From the NCBI GenBank assembly GCA_040437565.1, contig JBDOQK010000005.1, positions 372,001 through 436,000 of the forward strand: a DNA stretch of 64,000 nucleotides, read 5' to 3'. A model generated the notes under the pieces. It was not told the origin of the DNA. It saw only the letters and a list, made by a program, of their open reading frames with translations, and made no database searches. Origin of the DNA: Albugo candida. Lineage: Eukaryota; Oomycota; Peronosporomycetes; Albuginales. The position numbers and the translations under genes were made by a program. Positions 1-9,413 of this stretch are shown piece after piece (the first letter of the stretch is position 1; every line of letters begins with the position of its first letter).

Positions 1-636
1 AACAGGTTCGAGTGTCATCATAATCAGTCAAATCAATATCGAAAACCAGTTCTCTCTGTTCTGCAATAAACTCATTCGGATTTACTTTTCCCTTATCCGC
101 AGGGGAGATCGAGAATACGGCTCCGATGTCGACTTTAGAAGGCAATTGTTTGAGCATTGCATTACGAAATTCTTGGTCATTCTGAAAAGTTTTATATCGT
201 ATATAGGTCCCGTTTTCCAATGTAAATGAGAATTCACGTCGCCTCAAGTATTCTTCACCTGGGAATCGATTTAGCATATTTACAAAGCAATAGGAGGCAG
301 GTATTACCGCCATCATACGAGAGCCATTTCGTAAGCAATTCATATGGAAACAACCGTTCTGAAAGCACAGCAGCATGAAAAACGTCAGATTTGAAGTATG
401 AGATGCCAATTTGCTATCCTTACCATAGTACACATGCAATAATTCCGGTGAAAACACTTCATCCTCATTCATTTCGAGTTGAATTGATGCTACNNNNNNN
501 NNNNNNNNNNNNNNNNNNNNNNNNNNNNNNNNNNNNNNNNNNNNNNNNNNNNNNNNNNNNNNNNNNNNNNNNNNNNNNNNNNNNNNNNNNNNNTACCGCG
601 GCTCTTGCTACCAATCACATCCACTTCTTGAAACAT
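1..636 (-). CDS. PRI1: DNA primase small subunit (p49/PRIM1), 3' part cut by window edge
   Basis: This is the catalytic small subunit of eukaryotic primase, which makes RNA primers with DNA polymerase alpha at replication forks. Read on the minus strand, the exons give the motif series ELLHVYYERLFPY, REFSFTL, YIRYKTF, DIGAVFS and ELVFDIDLTDYDD. The last contains the metal-binding aspartates typical of the family, and the order and spacing match animal and yeast primases. I infer two introns from phase and homology, at 359-423 and 259-307, both GT-AG. The 5' exon crosses a 100-N gap at 494-593. The start near 636 (peptide MFQEVDVIG) lies beyond the gap and is tentative. The gene continues past position 1, so the zinc-binding and C-terminal parts are missing. 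It is divergently arranged with the THP3-like gene, 192 bp away. Confidence 0.9.
494..593. other. 100-N assembly gap inside primase exon 1
   Basis: A run of 100 N. The sequence on the two sides is not duplicated, so this is a true gap of unknown size in the 5' coding part of the primase gene. Confidence 0.95.
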
Positions 637-828
637 CTAACTGCAATTCAAATTTTCTGTAACTCAAAATCATCATATACTTGTTAGAAAGCAGCCAAAG
701 AAACAGCGCGTGTTTTAGTCGCACGTTTGCATCCAACGAGAGCACTGCTTTACGATATCACTAAAACTATACCGATAACATCAACGTGAAAACTTCAAGC
801 GTGTATTTGATCGATTAAATTGCCCTGC

Positions 829-3375
829 ATGAATAGTAATCAAAGCTCCGGTCGTAAAAATAATAATAAGCCCGCAGCTCGCTTGACTCAATCCTTTGCT
901 CGTCCACCAAGTATCTCCTCTGCTCCGTTACTCCATCCACAGCGGTGGGTCAATAACGAAAGAAGTGATTTCACAGAAATGTCGGCGCATTCCATATCGT
1001 CGCCTGGCAGTCACTTTCCAGCAAAGCAAAAAGGTACAGCGCGACCGCTCTTCCCTCCACCACCGTTAAGATCATCTACTATATCATCTATTCAGCATTC
1101 AAGCCTTGCAAATAGCGTAACAAGAACGGATAATAGTTGTCAAAATCAAAATGGCTGGAAATGGAGCAATGGCTCAGCTTTTCTTCAAGAGAAAGCCACT
1201 CCTCCAGCTCCCATTCGATTTAACATCACCCGTCCAAATCTGCTGAATACATCTCGGTTGAATAAAGCGATCGCATCGTCTTCTCATGCATTCGCGACCA
1301 CACAACCACTTGCGAACTCCACTCAAGCACAAACCAAATGGCCAGAATCGCTCCAAGATTATGTGAAAAGAGCTTTTGCAAGATGCAAAGGAGCTACTGA
1401 TCAAGCTGTGACCCAGAATGCATTAAAAGAGCTGATTACAGAGGCTATCGCAAAAAATCACCTATGGACCAAGGATTGGATTTTCGAGCCGTTACCTCGT
1501 TTGGTATCTGATGGGAACAATGTTCAATCAAATGTANNNNNNNNNNNNNNNNNNNNNNNNNNNNNNNNNNNNNNNNNNNNNNNNNNNNNNNNNNNNNNNN
1601 NNNNNNNNNNNNNNNNNNNNNNNNNNNNNNNNNNNNAAAGCCACTCCTCCAGCTCCCATTCGATTTAACATCACCCGTCCAAATCTGCTGAATACATCTC
1701 GGTTGAATAAAGCGATCGCATCGTCTTCTCATGCATTCGCGACCACACAACCACTTGCGAACTCCACTCAAGCACAAACCAAATGGCCAGAATCGCTCCA
1801 AGATTATGTGAAAAGAGCTTTTGCAAGATGCAAAGGAGCTACTGATCAAGCTGTGACCCAGAATGCATTAAAAGAGCTGATTACAGAGGCTATCGCAAAA
1901 AATCACCTATGGACTAAGGATTGGATTTTCGAGCCGTTACCTCGTTTGGTATCTGATGGGAACAATGTTCAATCAAATGTAGATAAAAGCTCACCAGCTG
2001 CATGTACAGCGGCCATGAAGAAGTCACGTTTTCACCCAATTTCTACTCCTCTTTGCGCAAACTCTAGAACACCGACAATGGAACAAAGCTCAGCCATCCC
2101 GATTCTGAGTACTACGAATGAAAATTTACCAATCTCAATAGCACCAACAGTGAATTCTGTGATTACGAAAGGCAACAAAAGAAGAAAAAAGTAAGCGAGT
2201 CATGCTTTCCGTCCGTACCATCTTCCAACAGCACTCATTTTGTCTTTGCACGTAGAAACAATAAACAAAAGCAAGCTGTAGTAGCAAATCTTACACCAGA
2301 AGAAAGCATGCGTAAAACGCAACGGCAACAGCGGTTTTTGAAAGATCAAGTCGAAATTGCAAAGCAAAGAATTTACACATCAATGGAGACGAAACCATCA
2401 AGGGTTCTTAATGTTGAAGGTGATTTAGATTTAGAAGCCATGACGATTAAAGGAACTTGTCAGAAAGTAGAGAAGGAATATCTGCGACTCACATCACCAC
2501 CGCATCCATCAACCGTGCGTCCGGAAAATATATTGCGAAAAGCTTTGGATCTGATACAAACAAAATGGAAAGACGGATCTTGTGACTACATTTACGCATG
2601 CAGCCAACTCAAGTCAATACGCCAAGATTGCACGGTTAGATCTGCAAAGTGTTGCAGCCTATTAAAGTATGATCGTCATTTGTGACCAAATGCATTTTTC
2701 TAGGTCCAGCGCTTGAAGAATGCTTTCACTGTCAAAGTGTATGAGTCACATGCGCGAATTGCACTACAATCGGGTGATATCAATGAATTTAACCAGTGCC
2801 AAACTCAATTGCATGAGCTGTACGAAGAGGCAATTCCAGGAGAGGCAATTGAGTTTCTAGCATATCGGATTTTATATTGCATTTATGTTGGTCTACAAGC
2901 AAAAAAAGCAGATTCCAACACTGGTACGTTAGGTATGTATAATGTTCTGTGTTTGCTGTCTCCACAGCTGCGTCAAGACAAGGTCGTTGCACACGCATTG
3001 CATGTGCGTGAGGCCGTCGCCTCAAACGATTATCATCAATTCTTCAACCTCCATTCGGAGGCACCCAATATGTCTGGATACCTGATGAATGCTATGGTCA
3101 CAACAGTTCGATTACGTGCTCTACGTATTATGTGCAAAGCGTATGCTAGCTTCCTACATCTACCTGACATCTCATTCTTCTTTTTTAGATATAGGCCACA
3201 TCTCTGTCTGAACTTTATTAAGCGAGAATTCAGGTTACGTGGTCTTGAAGGCAGAAGATTTATTAAGGAGTGCGGCATTCTACTCGTAAATGATAAAACA
3301 GGCGAGAAGAAACTGGTGGACACAAAAAACTCGGAAATCGTCTCAGTTCTTAGCGATCAATCGTCCCTTATTTAG
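829..3375 (+). CDS. THP3/LENG8-like SAC3/GANP-domain protein
   Basis: Member of the SAC3/GANP/THP3 family, closest in architecture to LENG8 and yeast Thp3, which act in mRNA processing and transcription elongation with CSN12-like partners. The N-terminal ~200 residues are low complexity. A conserved block follows (LQDYVKRAFARC, LWTKDWIFEPLPRL), then a helical SAC3 region with YIYACSQLKSIRQD, FTVKVYESHARIAL, GDINEFNQCQTQLHELY and a C-terminal winged-helix part. The first ATG is at 829; an upstream TTG is not needed. Inferred introns are 2191-2255, 2635-2703 and 3141-3188; each restores the frame and the family sequence. The gap at 1537-1636 is flanked by duplicated sequence (1192-1536 equals 1637-1981 with one mismatch). 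Collapsing it gives an intact protein of about 639 residues; taken literally, the gene looks broken. Confidence 0.88.
1537..1636. other. 100-N gap with duplicated flanks (345 bp)
   Basis: Bases 1192-1536 recur immediately after the gap as 1637-1981 with one difference (C at about 1469, T at about 1914). This looks like two overlapping contig ends that were scaffolded rather than merged. Confidence 0.9.
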
Positions 3376-4103
3376 TGATGACACTAACTCAAAAACCGAA
3401 CAATTTTCGTCATTCTGCGATTTTGTTACAGTCAGTCAATTGCTATAACGTGAGTCATGACTCAAATTAGTCAAGCTTCAAGACTCGGCACGTGCAAGGA
3501 GGGACCCATGAATTTCACAGAAAGCTCCCAAACACTCAGGATTGTAACGGGGATAATTGAGTAAAGATTTATCAATCTGACTTATGAGTTTGCATGCGAG
3601 CAACTAGCACAATGTGACGTCAAGATTTGCTGATACGTTATTTGAAAGTGGGCTCTCGGGAATTGTTTGTAAGTCATGGCCCTAAGTTTTGGAAAAAATC
3701 CACTCGATTGCCGATTCCGAAATGAGCTCGTATCACATCGATGCATCTGCACGGCTCCTATTCTGACGCTCGAACAACCGGATACTTTGCGCATATACAG
3801 CTCCAATCTGCTGTTTCATCGATCAGTTCCTTNNNNNNNNNNNNNNNNNNNNNNNNNNNNNNNNNNNNNNNNNNNNNNNNNNNNNNNNNNNNNNNNNNNN
3901 NNNNNNNNNNNNNNNNNNNNNNNNNNNNNNNNAGTTTGCATGCGAGCAACTAGCACAATGTGACGTCAAGATTTGCTGATACGTTATTTGAAAGTGGGCT
4001 CTCGGGAATTGTTTGTAAGTCATGGCCCTAAGTTTTGGAAAAAATCCACTCGATTGCCGATTCCGAAATGAGCTCGTATCACATCGATGCATCTGCACGG
4101 CTC
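3376..4103. other. Intergenic spacer with gap and duplicated GlyRS 3' end
   Basis: Convergent spacer between the THP3-like and glycyl-tRNA synthetase genes. No gene is seen in 3376-3586. Positions 3587-3832 repeat 3933-4178 (246 bp, shift 346) across the N run at 3833-3932. The partial GlyRS C-terminus readable at 3758-3832 is therefore an assembly copy, not a second gene. Confidence 0.85.
3833..3932. other. 100-N gap with duplicated flanks (246 bp)
   Basis: Left flank 3587-3832 equals right flank 3933-4178. The GlyRS gene is complete on the right-hand side. Confidence 0.9.
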
Positions 4104-6167
4104 CTATTCTGACGCTCGAACAACCGGATACTTTGCGCATATACAGCTCCAATCTGCTGTTTCATCGATCAGTTCCTTCACTGTGCATACAACATCTGAT
4201 ATCGGAAGTCGCACTTGTTGACAGGAATCACGTTCTCGAAGAGTGACTGTTTCATCAGTAGAGGTTTCAAAATCAATAGTGACGTTGAATGGAATTCCAA
4301 GCTCATCTGCACGGGCATACTTCCGACCGATTGCGACACTCGAAGTATCAACCCGACACTCAACGCGGTTTTGTGCAAAAGCGCTCTCTAGGTGATGGGC
4401 GTAGGCATGTAGGCTTTCTTGAGTGCTAAGAGGAAGCACAGACACCTTGATAGGCGCAATGCAAGGTTTGAATGCCATAACCCCTCGTTTCTCATCGCCT
4501 TCGCGAATCGAGAAGCTATGTTCAAATACTGCCGTCAAGATACGCCCAATTCCAAAGGATGGCTCGATGACAGACGGGAAATATTTCTCTTCACACATCG
4601 TCACTTCCACCAGCTTAATCAGGATCATTTCTCTTGTGATGATAAATTGTTTCTCAGCACACTTGGATTTCAAGACAGCTTTACCATGAGTGCACAATTC
4701 TTGCTCAAAGGCTAGGGCTTGATCTGAATCGCTTCGCAATTCCTCCAATATTTCATTCACGCATGCGACATCAGACTTAAAAGTACGCCCAAGTAGTCCT
4801 TTGTTACTTTTGATGTCAATTATAAGACGCTTCTCAGGCTCTGGGTATCGGTGCGTGCCTACCAGCTCCACTTTACTTTTTTTCGAATGAACTGTCAAGT
4901 CGTAGCATGATCGATCTGCGTGGCCTGCACACTCTACCCAGCCAGAGACTAAGTGAACTTCAAGGTCCCAGCAATCGGAAGCATAATGCGACATCTCGGT
5001 ATCCAGATGCTGTCGAAATCGCACTCGTTCCATATCGAGACCAACTTTGACTGCAAACAGGCTAGTACGTGCCAAGTAGTAGGCCAAACTTTGATTTGCA
5101 ATTATTCCATTTGCAACTGCATGTTCGCAAGTGAGGTGGACAATCTTACCATCCGTGAGTTGATGCGCCTTTGTCAAAAGCGGTAAGACGGTGTTAGCAA
5201 TAAGATGGAATTTTGGATGATTCTTGTCTTTGGGATTCACAAAATACTCGATTTCTGCCTGCTGGAATTCCCGCACACGTAAAAGCCCTCCTCGTGGCGA
5301 AATTTCATTTCGGAAAGCATTCCCTATTTGAGCGCAGCCAAAAGGAATCCTGCCAGCGTTATATTCCAGCAAGCGTCTAAAATTTAGGAAAATTCCTTGC
5401 GCTGTTTCTGGCCGCAAATAACCTATTTGATTTCCTTCAGGACCAATCTGACACTGGAACATGAGATTGAACGGGATCGGGTCGCTCAGATCAGCACCTG
5501 TCCCGGGTGCTTTGATTTGGTACTCTTGGATGACGGCGCGAATTTCTTCCGGAGTGTATGATTCGGCTAATGAAGCAGTTAGGCGATGTTTTTCTTGCTC
5601 TTGCACACTCATCGTGGTATTGTTTTCGATCAGTTGGTGGACATGATCCTCGACGAGTTTGTCTGCTCGATAACATTCTCCGGACTTTAAGCATTTGACC
5701 ATGAGATCTGTAAAGCGATCGACATGACCCGATGTTTTCAGCACGATTTCCGGCATCAAATTAGTGCACTCTAATTCTAGTAAGCGGTCTTCGAAGACAA
5801 AATGGGAGCGCCATATTTCCAAAAAGTTTGCTTTGAGTGCACAAGCGGGTGGCCCGAAGTCGTAGAATCCACCGATACCTCCATAAATTTCAAACGAAGG
5901 AATGATAAACATTTTCCGAAGCAGCAAATCATCTAACACTTTTTTCTCAAATTTCGATAAGCCCATACTGGTAGACTTTTGTTGCTCTATTGTCTCGCGA
6001 TTGAGTTCAATTTTTAGTGCTTTGAGTGTATCCACTGCTGCTTTAATGTCGTCAGATCCACCACCATCTTGCTTAAGCTTTCTCACAAGTGCACCTTGGC
6101 GGGTCACTTGCGCACGAAGTGCGTCCAAATCTCTCTTTGGTGCGATTGATTCTCCTACGGATTCCAT
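4104..6167 (-). CDS. Glycyl-tRNA synthetase (eukaryotic class II dimer type)
   Basis: Charges tRNA-Gly; in most eukaryotes one gene serves both cytosol and mitochondria. The 687-residue, single-exon frame begins at ATG 6167. It opens with a WHEP-type helix pair (residues ~12-60), then the class II core. Motif 1 is around GFYDFGPPACALKANF (~residue 100), motif 2 is FRNEISPRGGLLRVREFQQ, and motif 3 is SFGIGRILTAVFEH near residue 540. The anticodon-binding domain ends with the family-typical VTLRERDS segment. Length and order fit human GARS1 apart from its longer N-terminal extension. No mitochondrial presequence is visible in this frame; a leader could come from an alternative upstream start, which I cannot identify. 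The next gene upstream (TCAIM-like, same strand) ends 198 bp away. Confidence 0.96.
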   Translation of the reverse strand: MESVGESIAPKRDLDALRAQVTRQGALVRKLKQDGGGSDDIKAAVDTLKALKIELNRETIEQQKSTSMGLSKFEKKVLDDLLLRKMFIIPSFEIYGGIGGFYDFGPPACALKANFLEIWRSHFVFEDRLLELECTNLMPEIVLKTSGHVDRFTDLMVKCLKSGECYRADKLVEDHVHQLIENNTTMSVQEQEKHRLTASLAESYTPEEIRAVIQEYQIKAPGTGADLSDPIPFNLMFQCQIGPEGNQIGYLRPETAQGIFLNFRRLLEYNAGRIPFGCAQIGNAFRNEISPRGGLLRVREFQQAEIEYFVNPKDKNHPKFHLIANTVLPLLTKAHQLTDGKIVHLTCEHAVANGIIANQSLAYYLARTSLFAVKVGLDMERVRFRQHLDTEMSHYASDCWDLEVHLVSGWVECAGHADRSCYDLTVHSKKSKVELVGTHRYPEPEKRLIIDIKSNKGLLGRTFKSDVACVNEILEELRSDSDQALAFEQELCTHGKAVLKSKCAEKQFIITREMILIKLVEVTMCEEKYFPSVIEPSFGIGRILTAVFEHSFSIREGDEKRGVMAFKPCIAPIKVSVLPLSTQESLHAYAHHLESAFAQNRVECRVDTSSVAIGRKYARADELGIPFNVTIDFETSTDETVTLRERDSCQQVRLPISDVVCTVKELIDETADWSCICAKYPVVRASE

Positions 6168-6365
6168 AAAAAATAGATTTCTAAACGTGAGGCGAGTATC
6201 ACTTGTGTACGTCTACACAAATGTAAAAGTGCGGCTACCACCCGAAGGCGTTTATCGATTCAACTTGGATGCTAAGATTGTGGCAATACATTTATTTAAT
6301 CGATATCGGCTACAAAAAGTGCTCTAATCCATTTCTCGTGTCGGAATGGTCTATCTACAGCCTCC

Positions 6366-7433
6366 TTATGATGACTCATGAAGTTTGGCATCGATATCTG
6401 CGGCGTGTAAGAGGATTCGCTGCACAACAAGACTGGAGACGGTGTCGAGTCCTTTTGTCAGAACATCCAAGTCTCTTTCACCTTGCCAGATTTGTATGGT
6501 TGCTTTCTTGATATAAAGATTGTTCTCTTCAAACTCATCCAAACCATCTCCTTCTACGTAGTGATTTTTTATATCGGCATGATCTTTGTCCAAAAATGGG
6601 ATCGCCGCAACCACTTTTAGAATCTACAAAGACATGGTGAGCCTCATTAAAATCCAACATTTGTAAGATGTGCAATCAATTCTACTTGCATCATTCAGAT
6701 CGTCGATCTCCTCTGTCGACAGTTTCTCGAAGACAGTTGCATTATGTTCGACGTTCGTTGATGTTGTTGAAATATTTCGGTCAGCAACTTCACTTTGTTC
6801 TCTTCCTTCTACATTATGCTGCTCGTCATACTCCATATTCACATCAACGATCGCATCTCTAGTCTTTGGCTTCCCCCAGCTTCCTTCTTCCCATTTGAAT
6901 GCCGACGGTAGATTACATTGTTTGAAAAAAGTACTCAGAGCTTCTTCTACAAGAGTGTGACACGCTCCACCTGTCATTCTGAGTTTTAACTTTACCTCTT
7001 GGAATGATCCCGGAGTTGTAGTCTTCAAGTAAAATGGTAGCACGAGATTTCGTGCGGAAGGGTACTCATGACTGCTCTGAATTGCACTTAAGATCCCCAT
7101 CAATTCTTTGTAGGATTCTTCATTCACGCGTTGCTGTTCGGGATACTGTCCAAATAAATCGGGATGTGTGCGTAGATATAATTTTCGTAAAGTTGACTTC
7201 AGCATGGGAACCTCCTCCAGGTTGTCCTTCTTCATTTTACGCAAATTCTTGCGTCGTAAGGCTCGTTCGCTCATCTTTGTTCGTACATTCATCTGCCAGC
7301 CATATGTAGCCGTAAGAAAGCGACTTCCATTTGCTATGCTTTTTCGGGTCTCCTGGACGTATGCATTTCCTATTTGATGTAATCGCAGACTGCAGAAGTT
7401 TCCGGTAAATTGCCTCAATGATCGAATGGTCAT
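6366..7433 (-). CDS. TCAIM-like protein (DUF4460/DUF4461 family), probably mitochondrial
   Basis: Resembles T-cell activation inhibitor, mitochondrial (TCAIM), a family with a J-domain-like N-terminal region found across eukaryotes and of unclear molecular role. The diagnostic stretch is TLRKLYLRTHPDLFGQYPE followed by NEESYKELMGILS and LVLPFYLKT. The second exon carries VAAIPFLDKDHADIK. The N-terminus (TIRSLRQFTGNFCSLRLHQ) is basic and hydroxylated, compatible with mitochondrial import. I join the two frames with one intron at about 6614-6685; a shorter donor near 6658 is also in phase. The product is about 331 residues. The ATG at 7433 overlaps the stop codon of the upstream MOB gene (bases ATGA); an alternative ATG at 7466 would overlap it by 37 bp. 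Confidence 0.72.
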
Positions 7434-8599
7434 AGGTTGAGAGGTTGACTTTTCCGAGATGTGCAATCTCGAGTAAGTACAGTATTATCTGCAGGAATCT
7501 CACCGAATGTATTGATTATTTTTCGCACCGCATCAAGTTCCTTTTCTTCAACCAAGTGGAATAGCTTGACAAAGAAAACGAATCGCCTAAAGCAGAGATT
7601 TAAGCACATATCCGCGTGAAGAACCACAAAATTCTCGTTGTGACTGTGATACAAATGAGCATACACGCGAAAAAGTCGTTTCATGACCGTGCAACATAAT
7701 TCCATAAAGCTTTTCTTCGCAATCTCATCATAGCGACCAATTTCAGGAAAAGTTGCTGGACCGGAAAATTCTTTCTTGACCCATGAGAGTGAACGCGAAA
7801 TGTACTGGCTTGCAGGCAGCGAGATAGGAGCTCTGGCACTGCTAAAGTGAGCGTTTTGTTGCTGAGGATCAGTCCATAAGTAAGTATAGCATGGCCCTGC
7901 GGACATTTTTGGACAATTTCGTGTGGTACAAAACTCCGAGATAGTGTCATACAATAAGCTGACATCGTCAGAAAAATCAGTGACATGTACAAATACCCAT
8001 TCATCCAAGCTATAGCCCTCGGGAAGTTGAACACACTCGATAACGTCGATACTATTCATCATGGAATGTTCAATCAGTTCGTGCGGTGCTTGCGTTTGTG
8101 TCCGATATGAAGATCCGTTTAGATCCTGAATACATTGAGATTCACCACGACCACTTTTTGGCATCACCGGTAAGGTATTGAGATTGACCTCCGTCTTTAA
8201 GAAAGTAGGTGGAGCCAGCGGATTGTGTGTGGTCGAACATATGTTGGTGACGACTGCTGTTCTTTCCTCAACATGGTATTGCTTTTCCTGCAACGCCATC
8301 TCCAACGTACCTCTGTGGTGTATCACGGCCGAATTTGGGGATAAGCTCCGATTTACACTAATAGTGCTGTAATGATGGTCAAAAGTATCTGTTTGGAGTC
8401 GTAGATGCACACAAAGCATTTGTTGCGCCGTCAAAAGCTTATGAAGAGCAACTCTGATAGAAATGTGATCATGGAAGAAGAGATTTCTTACCTTGCTTAT
8501 CCCCGGCTCGATCACACTGTTAACATCTTTTGTCAATATAATGGAAATGTCGGATCGAAGAGAGTCATCTAATGCTTCGTGACGAGCTAGAGCGGCCAT
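7430..8599 (-). CDS. MOB/phocein-family kinase adaptor with long N-terminal extension
   Basis: MOB proteins bind and activate NDR/LATS kinases or act in STRIPAK complexes. The C-terminal half contains the MOB fold: LPEGYSLDEWVFVHVTDF, then ISEFCTTRNCPKMSAGP with the two zinc-binding cysteines, YTYLWTD, and RVYAHLYHSH with the two zinc-binding histidines. The four ligands are present, so the fold should be intact. The ~195 residues before the MOB domain are not recognisable and are much longer than in canonical Mob1 (about 215 residues in total); the whole frame is 389 residues in one exon from ATG 8599. Which MOB subclass this is remains open. The stop codon overlaps the start of the TCAIM-like gene on the same strand. 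Confidence 0.85.
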   Translation of the reverse strand: MAALARHEALDDSLRSDISIILTKDVNSVIEPGISKVRNLFFHDHISIRVALHKLLTAQQMLCVHLRLQTDTFDHHYSTISVNRSLSPNSAVIHHRGTLEMALQEKQYHVEERTAVVTNICSTTHNPLAPPTFLKTEVNLNTLPVMPKSGRGESQCIQDLNGSSYRTQTQAPHELIEHSMMNSIDVIECVQLPEGYSLDEWVFVHVTDFSDDVSLLYDTISEFCTTRNCPKMSAGPCYTYLWTDPQQQNAHFSSARAPISLPASQYISRSLSWVKKEFSGPATFPEIGRYDEIAKKSFMELCCTVMKRLFRVYAHLYHSHNENFVVLHADMCLNLCFRRFVFFVKLFHLVEEKELDAVRKIINTFGEIPADNTVLTRDCTSRKSQPLNL

Positions 8600-8785
8600 A
8601 TACTTGATACGATTCTACCCATATAAGATAACACAAGGCGTTGCAGGGCAAATGATACAGTATACTCGATGTAAACGAGCTGTCTCGCATCGATTATCAC
8701 ACTTTATCTCGCCGATTTTCTTTTGATAACGATATATTCTGTCAAGTGCACTTTTACGATGCTCGTTTCGAAGCTACAAACTCAA

Positions 8786-9346
8786 TCAAAAAATACAATG
8801 ATACAAGTAATCGGCTTGAATTGGACTGACTTTCAGAACTGGAATTTCCAAAAGCGTCGCCTGCAACGAGCCGATGACATTGTTCTGAATCTGAGATATC
8901 AATTGCTCTATACCATTTCGTCGTTCTTCAATCTAGATGTTTTGTTCAGAATATAATCAATGCGGGTAACTTGGTGCAATCCAGAGCATACCTCAACGAG
9001 TTCTATGTTTGACTCAGCGAGATCGAGCATGCGGCGAATATTACAGCTCGAATCAGTCATATCTATCTCAATCAAGAACATAGAATTTTTAATGGCGTAT
9101 GCCACGTGCTTGAATTCTAAGACTCTAACCCAATATGGCCTGGCAGTATTTTGACCAGTTCTGAATCATGCCACGAAGTCGTAACTCAAGACCATCCAGT
9201 TGTGTAATCAGCACCAAAACTCCAGACGCTTTATTCAATGACTCATTTCCATGATACTTTGAATCTAATTCTGAGTCGCTTGTCGATGTATTTTTTGATT
9301 CACTTGCGCATGCTGCCGCCGAGCCGTGCAGCAATTTTCGCAGCAT
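8786..9346 (-). CDS. Small coiled-coil protein of unknown function
   Basis: I do not recognise the family. The first exon starts at ATG 9346 (MLRKLLHGSAAACASESKN) and is serine-rich, then becomes helical (VLVLITQLDGLELRLRGM). The last intron is clear at 8933-8991 (GT-AG) and joins NIELVE to IEERRNGIEQLISQIQNNV, ending at the stop at 8786. A further intron between about 9108 and 9200 is needed to join the first two frames, but its donor is ambiguous. The heptad-like pattern suggests a coiled coil of roughly 140-150 residues in total, perhaps a small subunit of a larger complex. It is divergent from PRP6 with only 67 bp between the ATGs. Confidence 0.5.
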
Positions 9347-9413
9347 CGACTTTGTGTCCCTAAAAGATCGATATTTTACCGGTACATACTGTCGATTTAG
9401 ACCTTTTGGTAGA
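9347..9413. promoter_or_regulatory. 67-bp divergent promoter region (coiled-coil gene / PRP6)
   Basis: The two facing ATG codons are at 9346 (minus) and 9414 (plus). Both 5' UTRs and any core promoter must fit here or overlap the neighbouring coding sequence. I see no obvious TATA box. Confidence 0.4.

Noticed and set aside
1192-1981. Apparent tandem duplication inside the THP3-like gene
   Set aside because: The two copies abut a 100-N run exactly and differ at one base, and eight other gaps show the same pattern. Unmerged contig ends explain it better than a real repeat.
3758-3832. Second glycyl-tRNA synthetase fragment
   Set aside because: It is part of the assembly duplication around the gap at 3833-3932.
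9354-9413. Twenty-residue N-terminal extension of PRP6 from GTG 9354
   Set aside because: Eukaryotic starts are ATG, and the family N-terminus begins close to ATG 9414.
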